Below, one piece after another: positions 1 through 12,890 of a DNA stretch of 64,000 nt (the stretch's first letter is position 1; each line of letters begins with the position of its first letter). The notes beneath the pieces were generated by a model, which was not told the DNA's origin, did no database searches, and saw nothing but the letters and a program-made list of their open reading frames with translations. The stretch is from Silurus meridionalis. Its lineage: Eukaryota; Chordata; Actinopteri; Siluriformes; Siluridae. The stretch lies in the NCBI RefSeq assembly GCF_014805685.1, contig NC_060902.1, forward strand, positions 7,443,286 to 7,507,285. Reading direction: 5' to 3'. The position numbers and the translations under genes are program-made.

Positions 1-215
1 GTCAACACCCTGGCCTCTTTGTCATGTTCCTCAAACTGGAAATATGTTTGCAATGTAGCATGGCACATTATCCTGCTGAAAGAGATGCCACTGCCATTAG
101 GCAATATGTTTACAACAAAGGGGTCTAAAACAATGTTTAATTTGTATACATTTTAAAGTACACAAGAATTCCCAGCAGAATACTTCTCAAACTATCACTC
201 TGCCTCTGCCAACTA
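1..215 (-). mobile_element. Tc1/mariner-type transposase relic cut by the window start
   Basis: Recognised from the antisense pattern around ATTATCCTGCTGAAAGAG and CCACTGCCATTAGG, which I know from a very abundant fish Tc1-type family whose transposase would read on the minus strand. Divergent, with no intact reading frame. The same family recurs as a deletion derivative at about 47826-48030. Confidence 0.6.
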
Positions 216-1250
216 ACTATCAATGATATTATTAATGATGTGAAAAATATCAGTGAGTGTATCATGCTCTATTCAATGAGAAGTAAGAAGGCATGTATAT
301 GTGTTGCCTTTATTTTGTCTATTGGAGCAGTGAGTCTTCCTGTGTTTTTGCCAGGGCAAGCAGGAGAGTCTGCAGGTGTGAGCAAGTCATGGAAAGGATT
401 GCTAGTGTCTCAAGCAACCAGATGTCTGACTTAATTCAATTAATCTAGTTAGGAGAAGAATGGACTGAGAGACATCAAAAGACACATTGAAATCCTAAAA
501 TTCAATGATTGAATGATACCAAGGGCATTCCAAAAAGTGAGAATGTGATTGTGCACAAGGGTCCAAGATTAACTAGCTAAGTAGATGGGTAAAAAAAAGT
601 GAAAGAGTAATTCAAAACAGAGGTACATATAGTGGTATAGAAACAAATTATAATACTTTTTACAAATATTTCAAGGTTCATTTGTGTCCAGTCCAAGAAT
701 CTTGGTCCAAGAGTTAAAGGAAAGGCTCTTTCAGTTAACCCAAAACACATAGTATCAATGCCCTGCAGAATAGTATACCCATATAAGGCCTTTTTGCAGA
801 GTCTATAACAAATTTCCCAACATCCAAAAACAATGCCCTAAAGTGAGAGCACCCCATCCCCTTAAATATAATGCCCTAGCTGGGAATTTACTTTTTTATA
901 AGAGTGTTCACAAGCCCTTTGTTTCCCCTCTGCCCCACTAGCTATACCTGGTATACCATTGCCTGAATACTGATCAGTCCTATCAAAAAGAACACTTCCT
1001 GTTTTTAATATTCTTAAGTCATGCTCACACTAATGTTATTATGAAGTATTATAATTCTAATCATCGCATACCAAGCCGTTTGTTTCCTTTTGATCTCACA
1101 TGTACCAACTTCTTTCTGCATCCCTGGACTCTTTGTTTGTCGTGTGCCCCAAGTGTTTGGTTTTCTTTGCCTCGCAGACTGATTTACTGGTTTAACAAAT
1201 ACATACTGACTTGTCCACATTTATACTATTGGATTATGATTTAGATTGTT
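216..1250. other. Intergenic DNA, nothing recognised
   Basis: AT-rich with short unsupported reading frames only. No homology or structure that I can name. Confidence 0.5.
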
Positions 1251-1369
1251 TCCTTCCTTCATTATATCCACATATAAATCCTCCACCTCCTGCTTCGATG
1301 TCTGTATCACAAAATACCACCGGAGAATCCAGCAGATGTGACACAAACTTAAGATGTCGTCGCTTAACA

Positions 1370-1980
1370 GGGAGAAATGCTTGCAGCTATACTCCTAAAG
1401 CCCCAAACAGCAAACATTCACCTCCTACAAGCTCTCCATGCTATACTGGCTGGTCGACCTGAGCTTTCTTCGCTAGCATTACTAGAGAATTTTGACAGTA
1501 CTGCTGACCACTGCAGTGTGAAGTGTTCTTTACACACCAACATGAGACCTATCGCGAAGATCCCACCAAGTGCGCCCTCTTGCTAACGTTGCTAACAGGG
1601 AAGCCATTAAACTGGGCTGTGGCAGGAACATGGATGTTTCCAGACAATTGCTACGATTGCGCCAGGGAACTCATTTGACCACCGATTATGCTGTGAAAAG
1701 TAATTATTTTGGAAGATTTTGGAATTTGTAAAATCCCAAAGTGGCTGGAATGACACTGCATTATGAGCCATCTTCCAGAAAGGCTCAACCCCACACTAAA
1801 GGCACAAATAACCTGTAAGGACCAAAATATAGCCTCGATTCATCTGACTGTAAATCATCCTGTTAAGATAACCATGTTACTTACAACTACCACCCCACTA
1901 TCACATCTTCCCCTCAGTCCATGTCCATTTGCTCAATTCCTCCATGTCTTCCTCCTCAAATCCGCTCATGACCCATAGTC
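1370..1980 (+). pseudogene. Ty3/gypsy-type retrotransposon gag relic
   Basis: In the frame starting near 1511 the translation shows [12 protein letters not shown], then [18 protein letters not shown] (the gag core of fish Ty3/gypsy elements). It continues in other frames with [12 protein letters not shown] (near 1655-1690) and LPERLNPTLKAQIT (about 1772-1813). Several frameshifts and stops separate these blocks. No zinc knuckle, pol or LTR was found beside it. Confidence 0.6.
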
Positions 1981-3135
1981 CGCCACCGACACTGAACAAT
2001 GCTCTCCTACACCATTGGACATTGACAGAGCACCAGCATACATTTTCCCATCTTTATATATCCTAAAAAATTAATCCTGTAATGTATACAAAGCACATCA
2101 ATTTTATTGATTCGCAATGACAAAGCCTTGAATGGTCACCCACCTGTATATACTGTACAAAGAAGTTTCTGACACTGGCACATTTCAGTAGTGAGGCATG
2201 CTGAAATTATACTAATCGACCGCTCCAGTTTTACAGGGTCAATTACAGCTCTCTATAACTGATAGGGAAGCTTTGGCATGAGCAATTAAAGCCCGCAGTG
2301 GCAGAAGCCAGCAAGACCAGCTGCACTAATTATCTTGTACAATACTGAAAGGCGCTATCATCTCTATCCATCAACTGTCACATTGAACACTAAGCAAAGT
2401 GTAAAATTCTTTTACTTTCTCTGGTTATATAAAGTCAAAATCAATTCCATTTAGACTTCAACAGCAGAATATCAAAGCTTATGAGAGAAAGTTACGTAAG
2501 AAACTTTATAAATGGTTGTTATGAACCAAGGAGACTTAAGAAATTTGTGTAAGTAAGATTTGAATTGTAATTGTATTGTGTGAATGAAAAATACAAATAA
2601 TAAACTTAATAATTTTATAAGAGAGAATTATTTAGAATGTTAATCATAATTCACAAAGCTGTACTAATTAGATCTTTTTTGTAAGGTCCTTTGTGCAAAG
2701 TAATTCACATATCTTTACTGTTTCAATAACTATCTTTCCTAAGTTATTTATTGAAATTATATGAGCAATGTCATATTTCTTTTTACCAATTTCTTTATCA
2801 GTTTCAATTGATGTTCACATTAAACACCAGAATAGAAACACATGATGTCAATGATCATAGTTGGTTGTTGGAAAGCCAATAATGAGAATTTTTGCTGAAA
2901 TGTACCTTCATGACAAAAACTGGAACTATACACCATCATTATACTTCAATTGTTTTAGAGTTAAGCTTCTGATTTCATTTTGGGTAACTGAGCTGTTTTG
3001 TGGTATACATTTGGTAAATCCACCCTGCCTGATGGAAAGTCACATTGTCATTAACTTGTCAGTTCCAAAGTTTAGAACGTGTGAGTTCATTCCCTGTGGC
3101 CTTGTGTTTGATTGTCTAAGGATATAACTTTCTGA
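1981..3135. other. Intergenic DNA, nothing recognised
   Basis: AT-rich non-coding sequence between the gag relic and the hAT element. Short open frames show no family resemblance. Confidence 0.5.
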
Positions 3136-3539
3136 CAGTGGTGGACAGTAACGAACTAAATGTAATTTGTTTCTGTACTTAAGTAGTTCTTTTTTGCGTA
3201 TCTGTATTTTACTCAAGTATTTCTGTTAAGGGAAGACTTTTACTTTAACTTGGCTACATTTCAAAGTCAAATATCTTTTACCCAACTACATTTTGCTCCT
3301 TTTTATTTATAAGTGAATAAAAACTTAACTAGTCAAACACGCAGCAAGCCACTAATCAGTGTAGATGTTTTAAACTTGTTTTGATTGCCGCTTGGCAGTG
3401 GCGGATTTAGGCGACATGGGCAGCCGACCAGAGTAAAAATAGATTGTAATTTGGATATATTTCTTTCTTTTTATATATTTGTTTTATATACACAATAGCG
3501 CCAATTGTTATATAATGTCATGGTGAATGAAGCTGGTAC

Positions 3540-5745
3540 GGACTTGGAGTGTGCACACAACCACCCCTGTCCTCTACATCTGCCTTTTTCAACCCAAATA
3601 CCTGCATGTCTTCCCTCACCACATCCATAAACTGCCTTCTTGGCCTTCCTCCTTCCTGGTGGCTCCATCCTCAGCATTCTCCTCTATACCCCATGTCCCT
3701 CCTCTGTACATTTCCAAACCATCTTAATCACGCCTCTTTCACCTTGTCTCCAAAATGTCCTACATGTGCTGTCCCGTTAATAAACTCATTTCTAATCCTG
3801 TCCATCCTCGTCACTCCCAACGAAAACCTCAACATCTTCAGCTCTGCTACCTCCAGCTTCACTTCCTGTCTTTTACTTGAAGCCACTGTCTCTAAACCAT
3901 ACAACATCGCAGGACTCACCACAATCCTATACACTTTTCCTTTCACTCTTGCAGATACCCTTCTATCACAAATCACTCCTGCCACTCTTCTCCACCCACT
4001 CCACCCTGCCTGCACTTTTTTTACACTTCTCTAACACTCTTTCCATTACTTTGCACTGTTGACCACAGGTACCTGAACTCCTCCACCTCTTCTCCCTACA
4101 ACCACACCGCTCCACTGCCTTCCCTCTCATTCACACACATGTCCTCTGTCTTACTCTTACTGACTTTCATTCCCCTTCTCTCCAGCATCTACCTCCATCT
4201 CTCCTTGCTCTTCTCAACTTGCTTCCTACTATCACCACAAATAACAATATCATCTGCAAACATCATAGTCCATGGAAACTCCTGTCTGACCTCATCCATC
4301 AGCCTGTTTATCACCACTGTAAACAGGAAAGGGCTCAGAGCCGATCCTTGATGCAGTCTAACCTCCACCTTGAACCAGTCTGTCGTTCCTAATGCACACT
4401 TCACTGCTGTCACACTGTCCTTATACATGTCCTGCACCACCCTCACAAACTTTTCTAACACACCCGACTTCCTCATACATGACATTCTGCACATCTCTCT
4501 TATTCTTAAAGATCACTACCAGCACACTCCTTCTTCATTCCTCAGGCATCCTCTCACTTTACAAAATCCTGTTAAAAAATCGTGTTAAAAACTCCACTGC
4601 CATCTCTCCTCCTCCATCTCATCTCCATGCTTCTACCGGTATGTCATTTGGTCCAACCGACTTTCCACTCTTCATCCTCCTAATTGCTGCTCTCACTTCC
4701 TCCTTACTAATCATATCCACTTCCTGCTTTACCATCTCCACACCATCTAACCCTCTCTCCCTCTCATTTTCCTTGTTCATCAGCTGCCCAAAATTCTCCC
4801 TCCATCTTCTCAACACTCTTTCCTCACTAGTCAACACATTTCCATCTCCATTCTTTATTGCTCTAACTTGCAGCACATCCTTCTCCTTTGGTACCTCTGC
4901 CAGGCCAATCGGTATAAATCCTTTTCTCCTTCTTTAGTGTCGAACTTCTCATACAGCTCCTCATATGCCTTTTTCTTGGCTTTTCCACATCCCTCTTTTG
5001 CCTAATCTTCTTATCCCTCTGTCGATCCCAATTCTGTTTTGCCATCCTCTTCCTCTTTATGCTTTCCTGCACTTCCTCATTCCACCACCATGTCTCTTTC
5101 TCTTCCTTTCTATTTTTAGATGTCACACCAAATACCTTTTTGGCTGTCACTTCTGCAGTAGTTGCGCAATCTTCCAGCACCTCCTCAGCACCACCAAGCC
5201 CCTGTCTGATCTTATCCGTGAACCTCACAAGACAGTCATCCTCCTTCGGTTTCCACCATCTTATTTTTCTTTCAGTCCTCACTCTTCTCCTCTTCTTCTT
5301 CACCTCCAAAACCATCCTACAGACCACCATCCGGTGCTGTCTAGCTACACTGTCCCCTGCCAACACCTTACAGTCTCCAATCTCCTTCAGGTTGCATCTC
5401 CTCCTGTGTACCTTCCTCCACTCTTATATATCACCCTATGATCCTCCTTTTTCTTAAAATAAGTGTTCACTACTGCCATTTCCATCCTTTTAACACAAAA
5501 TCTCCCACTATCTGCTCTTCCACATTCCTCTCCTTAAAACCATACCTACCCATTACCTCCTCATCACCTCTGTTCCCTTCACCTACATGCCTATTTAAAT
5601 CTGCTCCAATTACCAATCTTTCATTTCTAGGTACCCCTTCTACCACTTCATCTAACTCACTCCAGAATTTTTCCTTCTCCTCCATCTCACAACCCACTTG
5701 TGGAGCATAAGCACTGATGACATTTAGCGCTAAATCCAAATTAAA
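3540..5745 (-). mobile_element. RTE-clade LINE, 5'-truncated and decayed, nested in the hAT element
   Basis: Read on the minus strand in order. The end of an endonuclease domain has VISAYAPQVG and LVIGADLNRHVG (5730-5560). A linker has WWWNEEVQESIKRKRMAK. The reverse transcriptase N-terminal part has RMKSGKSVGPNDIPVEAW (about 4620-4680). The RT core has LHQGSALSPFLF and the catalytic block FADDIVICGDS (about 4230-4360). The C-terminal region has LKMLRFSLGVTRMDRIRNE. Frame changes between blocks show it is dead. The 5' end stops inside the endonuclease, a usual LINE truncation. Confidence 0.87.
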
Positions 5746-6252
5746 ACTATGGATGACAAAAAAAAAATGTAAACCCTCAGGAGCCCAATTCAGAAAAAAA
5801 GCAACAAAAACTAGGAGAAAAACGTACAAATGTTTGAAGTGTGTATGCAGCTTTATTACTCATCTTGTTATGATGATAGTATTTGATAATTAAATATAAC
5901 ATTAAATTAAATATCTTTTTAGCACTTAGGTTAAGCCATGTTGCCTGCAATGCTTTTACACATAGAGCAACAACATTTCTTTTAGCTGCATTACATTATA
6001 ATGTATAGTATGTAGTTTATCTTAATGTGTGTAGCTTGCAACAAAACAATTATTACTTAACTAGTCTAGTTTGATTGTAGTTAAATAGCAGTTATAGATT
6101 TGGTTACCTTTAATTGGGGTGATGTCATAAAAGTTTTCTGTGATTGTACTGAAAAGGTCTTGAACTGAGTTTAGTAAGGGGAATCTCCGGTGCAGCTCAA
6201 AAGGGTAATTTAAAAGACATATTATAAGGATATAGATGTTGTTTGTACCTTA

Positions 6253-6483
6253 TTGTTACAATTACTGAAAGAGTTGTTTGATTCTTCGTTCCGAGAGTTT
6301 TCTAAATTGTGTATTTGTAATTGTGTATTAAATGCATTTAATGTGATATTTATACATAAATGGGAGCTCTCAGAAATGTATTCAAATTTGTGGACTGCTT
6401 TAAGAACATTTCTTTCTCATCCGGTGACGGTAGCTGAAGCAGAACGAAGCTTTTCAAAGCTAAAACTCAAAGACATTTGGTAA
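6253..6483 (+). pseudogene. hAT transposase C-terminal (dimerisation) domain fragment
   Basis: 76 codons ending TVAEAERSFSKLKLK, the conserved hAT C-terminal block (usually S.AE.ERSFS.L), preceded by ALRTFLSHPV. The frame then stops. The rest of the transposase, including the catalytic core, is missing. A second copy of the same block lies at 41888-42010. Confidence 0.85.
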
Positions 6484-7151
6484 TACCATGGTTCAGCCAG
6501 GGCGTCATTCAAGTTAGAACCCCTATTGCCGCTTGTTCAGCATCAATTCAACATCAAGCAGAGGAATAAATGATGGAAGAAACTCCTGACTTTAACTTGC
6601 CACAGCACCTGTGGCCTTATTTGCATGATTCTTTTGAAGTCATTGAAAAGAAAGTTTCAATTAATCAATCAGTGTTTAACTCATTAGTATCATTCTATTC
6701 ATGGATTGGTGTGCTAAGAGTAACATTAAAATCTTTTCACATAAACTGAGTTGATTCAGCAAGTCTTGTAATAAAAATGATAATAGGAACATTATCGTAG
6801 GAACACAAATCATAGTACTTGAATACTTTGAAGTCAAATACCTTTGTACTTTTAATTAAGTGAAGGTTTAAAGAGAGCCCTTTTACTTTTACTGGAGTAA
6901 TATTTTACCTACTATATCTCTACTTTAACTCAAGTACCTGCTTTGTGTATTTTGTCCACCACTGCCTTCTGATCCCAGACATGCAGCAACTAAAAAAAAT
7001 AAAATAAAACCTGCTAATATTTTAACTATGTTCTACCATTTAGAATGATCTAGTGGATTAAAATTTAACATTAGCATGCATTAATTTCGCATAGTAATAT
7101 ATATGCACAAGATTACATTAGAGTTTAAAAGCGGATAACTGGATCTATGCA

Positions 7152-7330
<179 letters not shown>

Positions 7331-7590
7331 TAGATGAACACTGATAATCAGTTTAAGTGGATACATCAAATGCAAAATAAGGTTTCAAAGGCAATATAAG
7401 AAAAACACTGTAGTCGCAGCTTGCTGGATGCTTCTGAAATGTCAAGACAATTTAGGAGACCATTAGGTAGTTCCATCTGTGAAAAGTCAAGTAATAATCA
7501 TAGAATCATTGCTAAAATGCATGATGTTTAAATTGCACATACTTCATGCTTCCATTCTGTAAATCAAATTTGACATATTTTGTAAAATTT

Positions 7591-7716
<126 letters not shown>

Positions 7717-9732
7717 ATTTTCGTGAAACAAAAAATATGAATGGTTAATGTCTTTGGCAGGTTGATTCTGTGGTTTGGTTCTCTCTTTGTAATTATAGTA
7801 TTGATATCTGTACATGCAACGATGGACAGGTCTTTTTACTTATACATTATTTCAGAGAAATGCTGACACGTTGACAAGCAGTGGGTGCTCTTGAACAGTC
7901 AGCAAAAAAACATGCCTTGAAGTAAAAACTCTAACACAACCAGGTAAGACTATAATATAAACTCAGGAGTTGGCAATTACATAATCTTTAGTATTTATGA
8001 TATTATCATTGTTTATTATCAGCAACAATTATATAAAAGCTGAACACACAGGACTAAGATCTATGTAAACAAACAAATAAATAAATAAAATTATTTACAG
8101 TATTTAACAGCTTAAGCAGCATTGCTCCAGTGCACAAAACAATGGATAATACATTCTAAACGATAGAGTATTGGCTAATTGACAACTTTCAAAGTCAGGA
8201 GGAAACTGTGTACAGATTTGCTTGAGCTATCACATTAAGGATTGCAGTTGTCTAAAACCTTCCAGACTTCCTAAACATTTGCTCTTACAGATATCAAAAT
8301 ATCCAGTCTTCAAATGAGAGGTAATGAATTATTAAATGTGCCACTGGCCTTTAAAATGCAATAATCACTTGCGACAGTGAACAAGTTAGGCTGCTTTATT
8401 ATGGTCTGTGGCTTTTATATTGTGTATTGGTTTTCAGTCACTCTATATAAAGAGGCATTGATTAAGGAAGAAGAAATAAACACCTTTAGACACCTCTTTC
8501 AGCTTGTGCAAAGCATCACCTACAAACAAACAAAAGAGCTAACTGAGAATGAATGAGAAGATCTTAACAGCTGTGAACATACCTAAGCAGGTGCATTCAC
8601 CAAATTCTAATGTTTGTTAAAACCATGCACTTGTATGCAGTAGTTATAAAGACTGACTTCAAGTCACTTCAAGTATCAGCAATTCTAAAGGTGAGTTTCT
8701 TATTCTGCTAACTCTATATACTATATAAGGTTTGTTCATGCTTAGTGTAATTACTACTTTACTTAATAGTTTGTTTTGTGTGCAATATATTCTAGATTGA
8801 TACCTCCAACATGTACAGAGCATTAATTACTATAGTGCCATTAAATTCAGATATCAGGTTCAGATATCATATATATATTTTTTTATTTTCCCCCAGAAAT
8901 TTGTTAGTATTTTATCTAAAACACTGAGCAAGAAATATTCATGCGAAGGTGAACAAATGCCCCAGGTGTCTCAGCATCAAATGAGTTTAAACTTACCAAC
9001 TTCACAACTGTCTAATGGTGTACAGATTTTTGATTACCATTGATTACCATTTTTAGATTCCCACCAAACTAGTGCAAATACCTGACCTTACCTGTTAAGC
9101 AATGACAAATATTCTAAACTGAATGAATCTACTACAACTGTACACAACTGTAGAATGTAAGCTGCCTTTATATAATTATATCTTTTAATTTTTCTGTATT
9201 TTGAAAAACTCTTTGTTTTTTTGTCTTTTATCCAGCTATATGTTATAAAACCTTCCTCGATTGATTAAAGAGATTTTTTTTTAGTACATTGAGCTGTAGC
9301 AATACATAATTATATAATAAGAAGATGCTAGGTGCTTTCATGGTACATTGCTTTTGGTTGCTTGACCCAGTTTCACAATAATTAATTTGCAGTCATTAAA
9401 CATGAAAAATTTATTTTTCATTCTTTGATAAAAATGTTCTCTGCCACTCTAGTTATGAGCTACAAGATTGATGAAGGTAATCAGCCTCTTTGATCTGCAC
9501 TTCGTTTGGGGCACTGAGTTTCCTCCCAACTCTATTAACCTATTTATATAATTTAGTTTATTTCTCATTTCATCCATAAATCTTATGAAAACTAGATCCT
9601 TAAATTGAGAGAAAAGAAGGAAAGGAAGGATAGTTGGGGAGCAGGAAGAAAACAAGTGCTAGTGGCTCATCTATTACATGTTCACATGACTGTGACGAGT
9701 TCTGACAACTCTGCCTGGCAGGCACACACGTA

Positions 9733-9733
<1 letters not shown>
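7717..9733. other. Intergenic DNA, nothing recognised
   Basis: AT-rich and non-coding on both strands, with no clear transposon motif. Confidence 0.5.

Positions 9734-9790
<57 letters not shown>
9734..9790. repeat. (CA)n microsatellite
   Basis: Uninterrupted CA dinucleotide run of about 57 bp. Confidence 0.98.
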
Positions 9791-9791
<1 letters not shown>

Positions 9792-11230
9792 CTCCTAACA
9801 AACTGAACAGTAAATAGGACAAAAATTGTGATTTGAGTTTGAATCACTGGTTCCTATGCCTTGTTATTTAGGAATAAGAACTTGGGGTGAAGTACATTGT
9901 GAACATACATTAAAGTGCACTCAGTTTAAGACAATGCATACAATTCTTATTATTAATTCATTTAAATTGATTACATTTCTTTGTCATTTGTAATCATAGC
10001 CAGCCTGTGGGTATATCAGTGAGAATGGGTTCCATCAGCATAACATTTTTCCTCAATGGATACATGATTTATATTTTTTAAGAGGCTTTCATGTTGCACT
10101 GAAATAATTTAGACTAGAAACCTTATAATATTCAACTGGCTATATATATTTTTTTTTTGCATTTTTTAGTAACTTGAGTCAGTCTGTTTAGTTATGTGAG
10201 TCATTAAATGCAGATGACACAGTTTGAGAAATTTCCAATAACAAATATAAAATTTTTTACTAGATACATTTGTCCATAGAAGGCCTTTTCACAACCTGTC
10301 CAAACAGCTATTAAAAGTGCTTAAATACAAAATCTGCAGCTCTAACTAAAAGAGCCAGAGCAACACTCACTCAGCAGATTCACTCAAGGTCGGGAATGTT
10401 ATTCTCTACTTTAATCTCAGATTAGTTCCGAGAGAGAAGTGGATCTTGGTCATGTCAAGAAGGATTCAAGTTTCTCAAGAGGCATCATACAGTGTCTGGC
10501 ATAAGCATTCATCCTCCTTGACTTTTCTACATTTGCACTAAAAAACTTTTAATTAAAATGAAGATTTTTATTTAAATAATGTTTAACTTTTAAAGGTAAA
10601 GACATTTAATTGAGACACACAGTTTTATTAAGTGTTCAAATTTTATTGGTTTCACACACAACCGTAGAATTTACATAAACCAAACTTTACCTGCATACAA
10701 GATTTTATGTTGTTTTAAACTGGAATAGGTCTTATTTTATGCATAAAGTCTCCATACATCTTGCCCCAACCATTACAAACTGACGAAGACCATACCTACA
10801 AGAATGTGCTACCAGCGCCAGGATCTATTATGTAGATTTGAGTGTGATGCAGTGTTGGGTTACCACCAAAGACCAATATTTTTAATTGTGATCAGTTTAG
10901 ATTTTTTTCCACCATGCCTATTAGTAAACTGCAAATGTCTTATATCTTTTTTTTTTTTTGTAAGTCTCCTGAAATTTCCAGGTTTTTGCAGTGTCTTTAC
11001 TATGATTGTCCTATTAGTAAATTCACATCAGAGCTTCTTTGGGAGATGACCTCTAGTAAGCAGTATACAGAGGTGCTATTTTTTCCAGGTGTGCGAGTTC
11101 CCAACAAAAGCTTTTGTACTCTCCATTTAAAGAATGTATGTGTGTGTTTATCTGACCATCATATGTGCTTAGTAAAGATCAAATTCCAAAAATAATTATT
11201 TTTGTTTGTTCTTTTGCGTTTATTATAATT
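9791..11230. other. Intergenic DNA with a possible Tc1-like end near 10490-10560
   Basis: The stretch GCATAAGCATTCATCCTCC followed by TTGACTTTTCTACATTTG resembles the terminal repeat of a common fish Tc1-like family, but no transposase remains. The rest is unassigned. Confidence 0.35.
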
Positions 11231-11443
11231 GCTATTGTATTGGGAAGGTATTTCACTAGATTCACCGTGTCTGTGCTGTTTTAGTGATCTCCCTCGCGGC
11301 TGAGGCCCCGCTTTTGCTGAGGCAAAGCGTCGTCGAAGGTCGTGGGGCTCGCAGGTCAACCTAGCAGAAGGAATTGAGTAGGATGAGTCCTCTCCAGTTC
11401 CCCTGTTGAGCAGAGCTCCCGTTCCTCAGGAAAAGCACTCGCT

Positions 11444-12090
11444 TTGGCGGTCCCTTCTTCCGGCGCATGTGACGCGAAGCTCCGGATTTCTTTCTCCGAG
11501 GAGGGAGAATTTTCAGATGCTAGAAAGCCCACAGACTTTGAGGAGCTCCTGGAGGTAGTGATGTGGGCCGTCGCTAAGCTAGAGATAGCCAGGCCCGATG
11601 AAGCGGAAGCAACTCGTTCCCAGCAAGCTGGATGAGGATGAGGCCGACCTGCTGCGAGAGTTGTACGAGGGCTTTAACTCTGGGGCTGACGACATCACAG
11701 AGTTACGTTGTGCTGCCGACCTAACCCTTAGAGCCACAAAGGAAATGGCGTGGGCCATCGGTCACTCCATGTCAGTCTTAGTAGCCACAGAAAGACATCT
11801 GTGGCTCACCCTGTCTGTATTTCCTGACATGGACAGGGTTTTTCTGCTGAATTGCCCGATAGCTTCTTCTGGCCTGTTTGGTGACGCGGTAGGGGCGGTA
11901 GTCAACAGGTTTCAGGAGTCAAAAATGCAGTACTTTCCCCACCGCTCTCTCGGGGCTGCTCGGCGGGCGCAGCCCCAGCGTGAAGCCCAAAAGCAGAGCG
12001 CAAATCGAAGGGGTCAGCCAACCTGAAGGTGGTCGTCTCCTCGAACAAACGGCCAGTGGTGCAGCGGCCCGGACAATCAGAGCACCCAGA
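11444..12090 (+). pseudogene. DIRS gag-like protein, frameshifted and deleted
   Basis: First block SFSEEGEFSD...FEELLEVV (11444-11635); the frame then shifts within 11598-11635 to ADLLRELYEG, ITELRCAADLTLRATKEMA, ERHLWLTL and SGLFGDAVGAVVNRFQ (to about 12026). The second block is the most conserved part of fish DIRS gag. The segment that normally lies between the two blocks is missing. Confidence 0.78.
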
Positions 12091-12194
12091 GGGCAGTTTA
12101 CACCTCACCTTTACTCCACTAGCGGGGCAGTTGCTGGGGAAACACCCCCCCTCATGACATGTTTCCTACATGGCACCCGGACGCTGAGGCCCGG

Positions 12195-12690
12195 GATACG
12201 ACCCAGAGTGCCTGTGTGGGACTTGGCCGTTGTGCTGGCGGCTCTATCTGAGCCCCCCTTCGAGCCCTTGGCTGAGGTGGTCCTTAGGTATCTGTCAGTT
12301 GCCACTTTTCTCCTGGCAATTTTTATGGCCAGTGCAATCCTTTACCCTAAACGGGGGTATATGCCTAAGGTGCCTGCGTCTCCCTCACAATCTGTTGTTT
12401 TGCAGGCATTCTGCCTTTCTTTTTTCCTAGCCCCTAACCAGAATAGCAAAATCGACTGTGCAAGCACTGGACACATACCTCCACAGGAGGAGTCAGTGGA
12501 GGAAGTCGGAGCAGCTGTTTGTCTGCTGTGGCCCTCATAGGAAAGGTTTTATGGCTAATAAGCAGACGCTCAGTAGATGCATTGTGGATGCTATTTGTTT
12601 GTGTTATGAATCCTCTGGTCTTCTCACTCCTTTCGGAGTTAAGGTTAAGGTCCTGAAAGCGCTTACCTTCTACTTTTTTAGAAGCTGATG
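12195..12690 (+). pseudogene. DIRS tyrosine recombinase fragment
   Basis: Blocks VPVWDLAVVLAALSEPPFEP (12211-12270) and, after a frame change, ALDTYLHRRSQWRKSEQLFV (about 12461-12520) and KQTLSRCIVDAICLCYES match the core of the fish DIRS recombinase. The C-terminal part with the conserved His-x-x-Arg and nucleophilic Tyr could not be placed, so the gene is broken. Confidence 0.8.
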
Positions 12691-12890
12691 TCGCTGCCAT
12701 CACGCTCCCATTTTGTAGCTTCCTGGTTTGCACGAAGTCTCCCGTCAAAGACATAACGGCTGCCTATTGGCCGGATTTTACACATGATTCTAAACGTGAA
12801 CAACACGAGGTGTTCCCAAAGCGTTTTCGACGCAGCTCTTGTTCCCTCTGTGAACTAGGGTTACATACGTAACCTAGTGACGATTTGATG

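Larger units (their letters stand above)
3136..6964 (+). mobile_element. hAT-superfamily DNA transposon with 12-bp terminal inverted repeats and target duplication
   Basis: The left end CAGTGGTGGACA (3136-3147) is the exact inverse of the right end TGTCCACCACTG (6953-6964). Flanking octamers ctttctga (3128-3135) and ccttctga (6965-6972) differ at one base, as expected for an aged 8-bp hAT target duplication. Subterminal DNA carries the ACTTAAGTA/CTCAAGTA repeats typical of fish hAT elements. Only the C-terminal dimerisation region of a transposase survives. About 2.2 kb of the interior is a younger RTE LINE. Confidence 0.88.
11240..12890 (+). mobile_element. DIRS-like tyrosine-recombinase retrotransposon, internally deleted
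   Basis: GC-rich island in AT-rich DNA holding a gag part and a tyrosine-recombinase part of a fish DIRS element in normal order, with no reverse transcriptase, RNase H or methyltransferase between. The right end carries the palindrome GGTTACATACGTAACC (12869-12884) plus CGCAGCTCTTGTTCCCTC, a terminal segment found inverted at about 42150. No matching left terminal repeat was found near 11240, so the left boundary is approximate. Confidence 0.8.

Noticed and set aside
4139..5457. Several plus-strand open frames of 70-180 codons rich in Ser, Leu and Phe
   Set aside because: They are antisense to the RTE LINE coding region, and the minus strand carries the recognisable endonuclease and RT motifs.
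12111..12754. Minus-strand frames opposite the DIRS recombinase
   Set aside because: Shadows of the plus-strand recombinase remnant.
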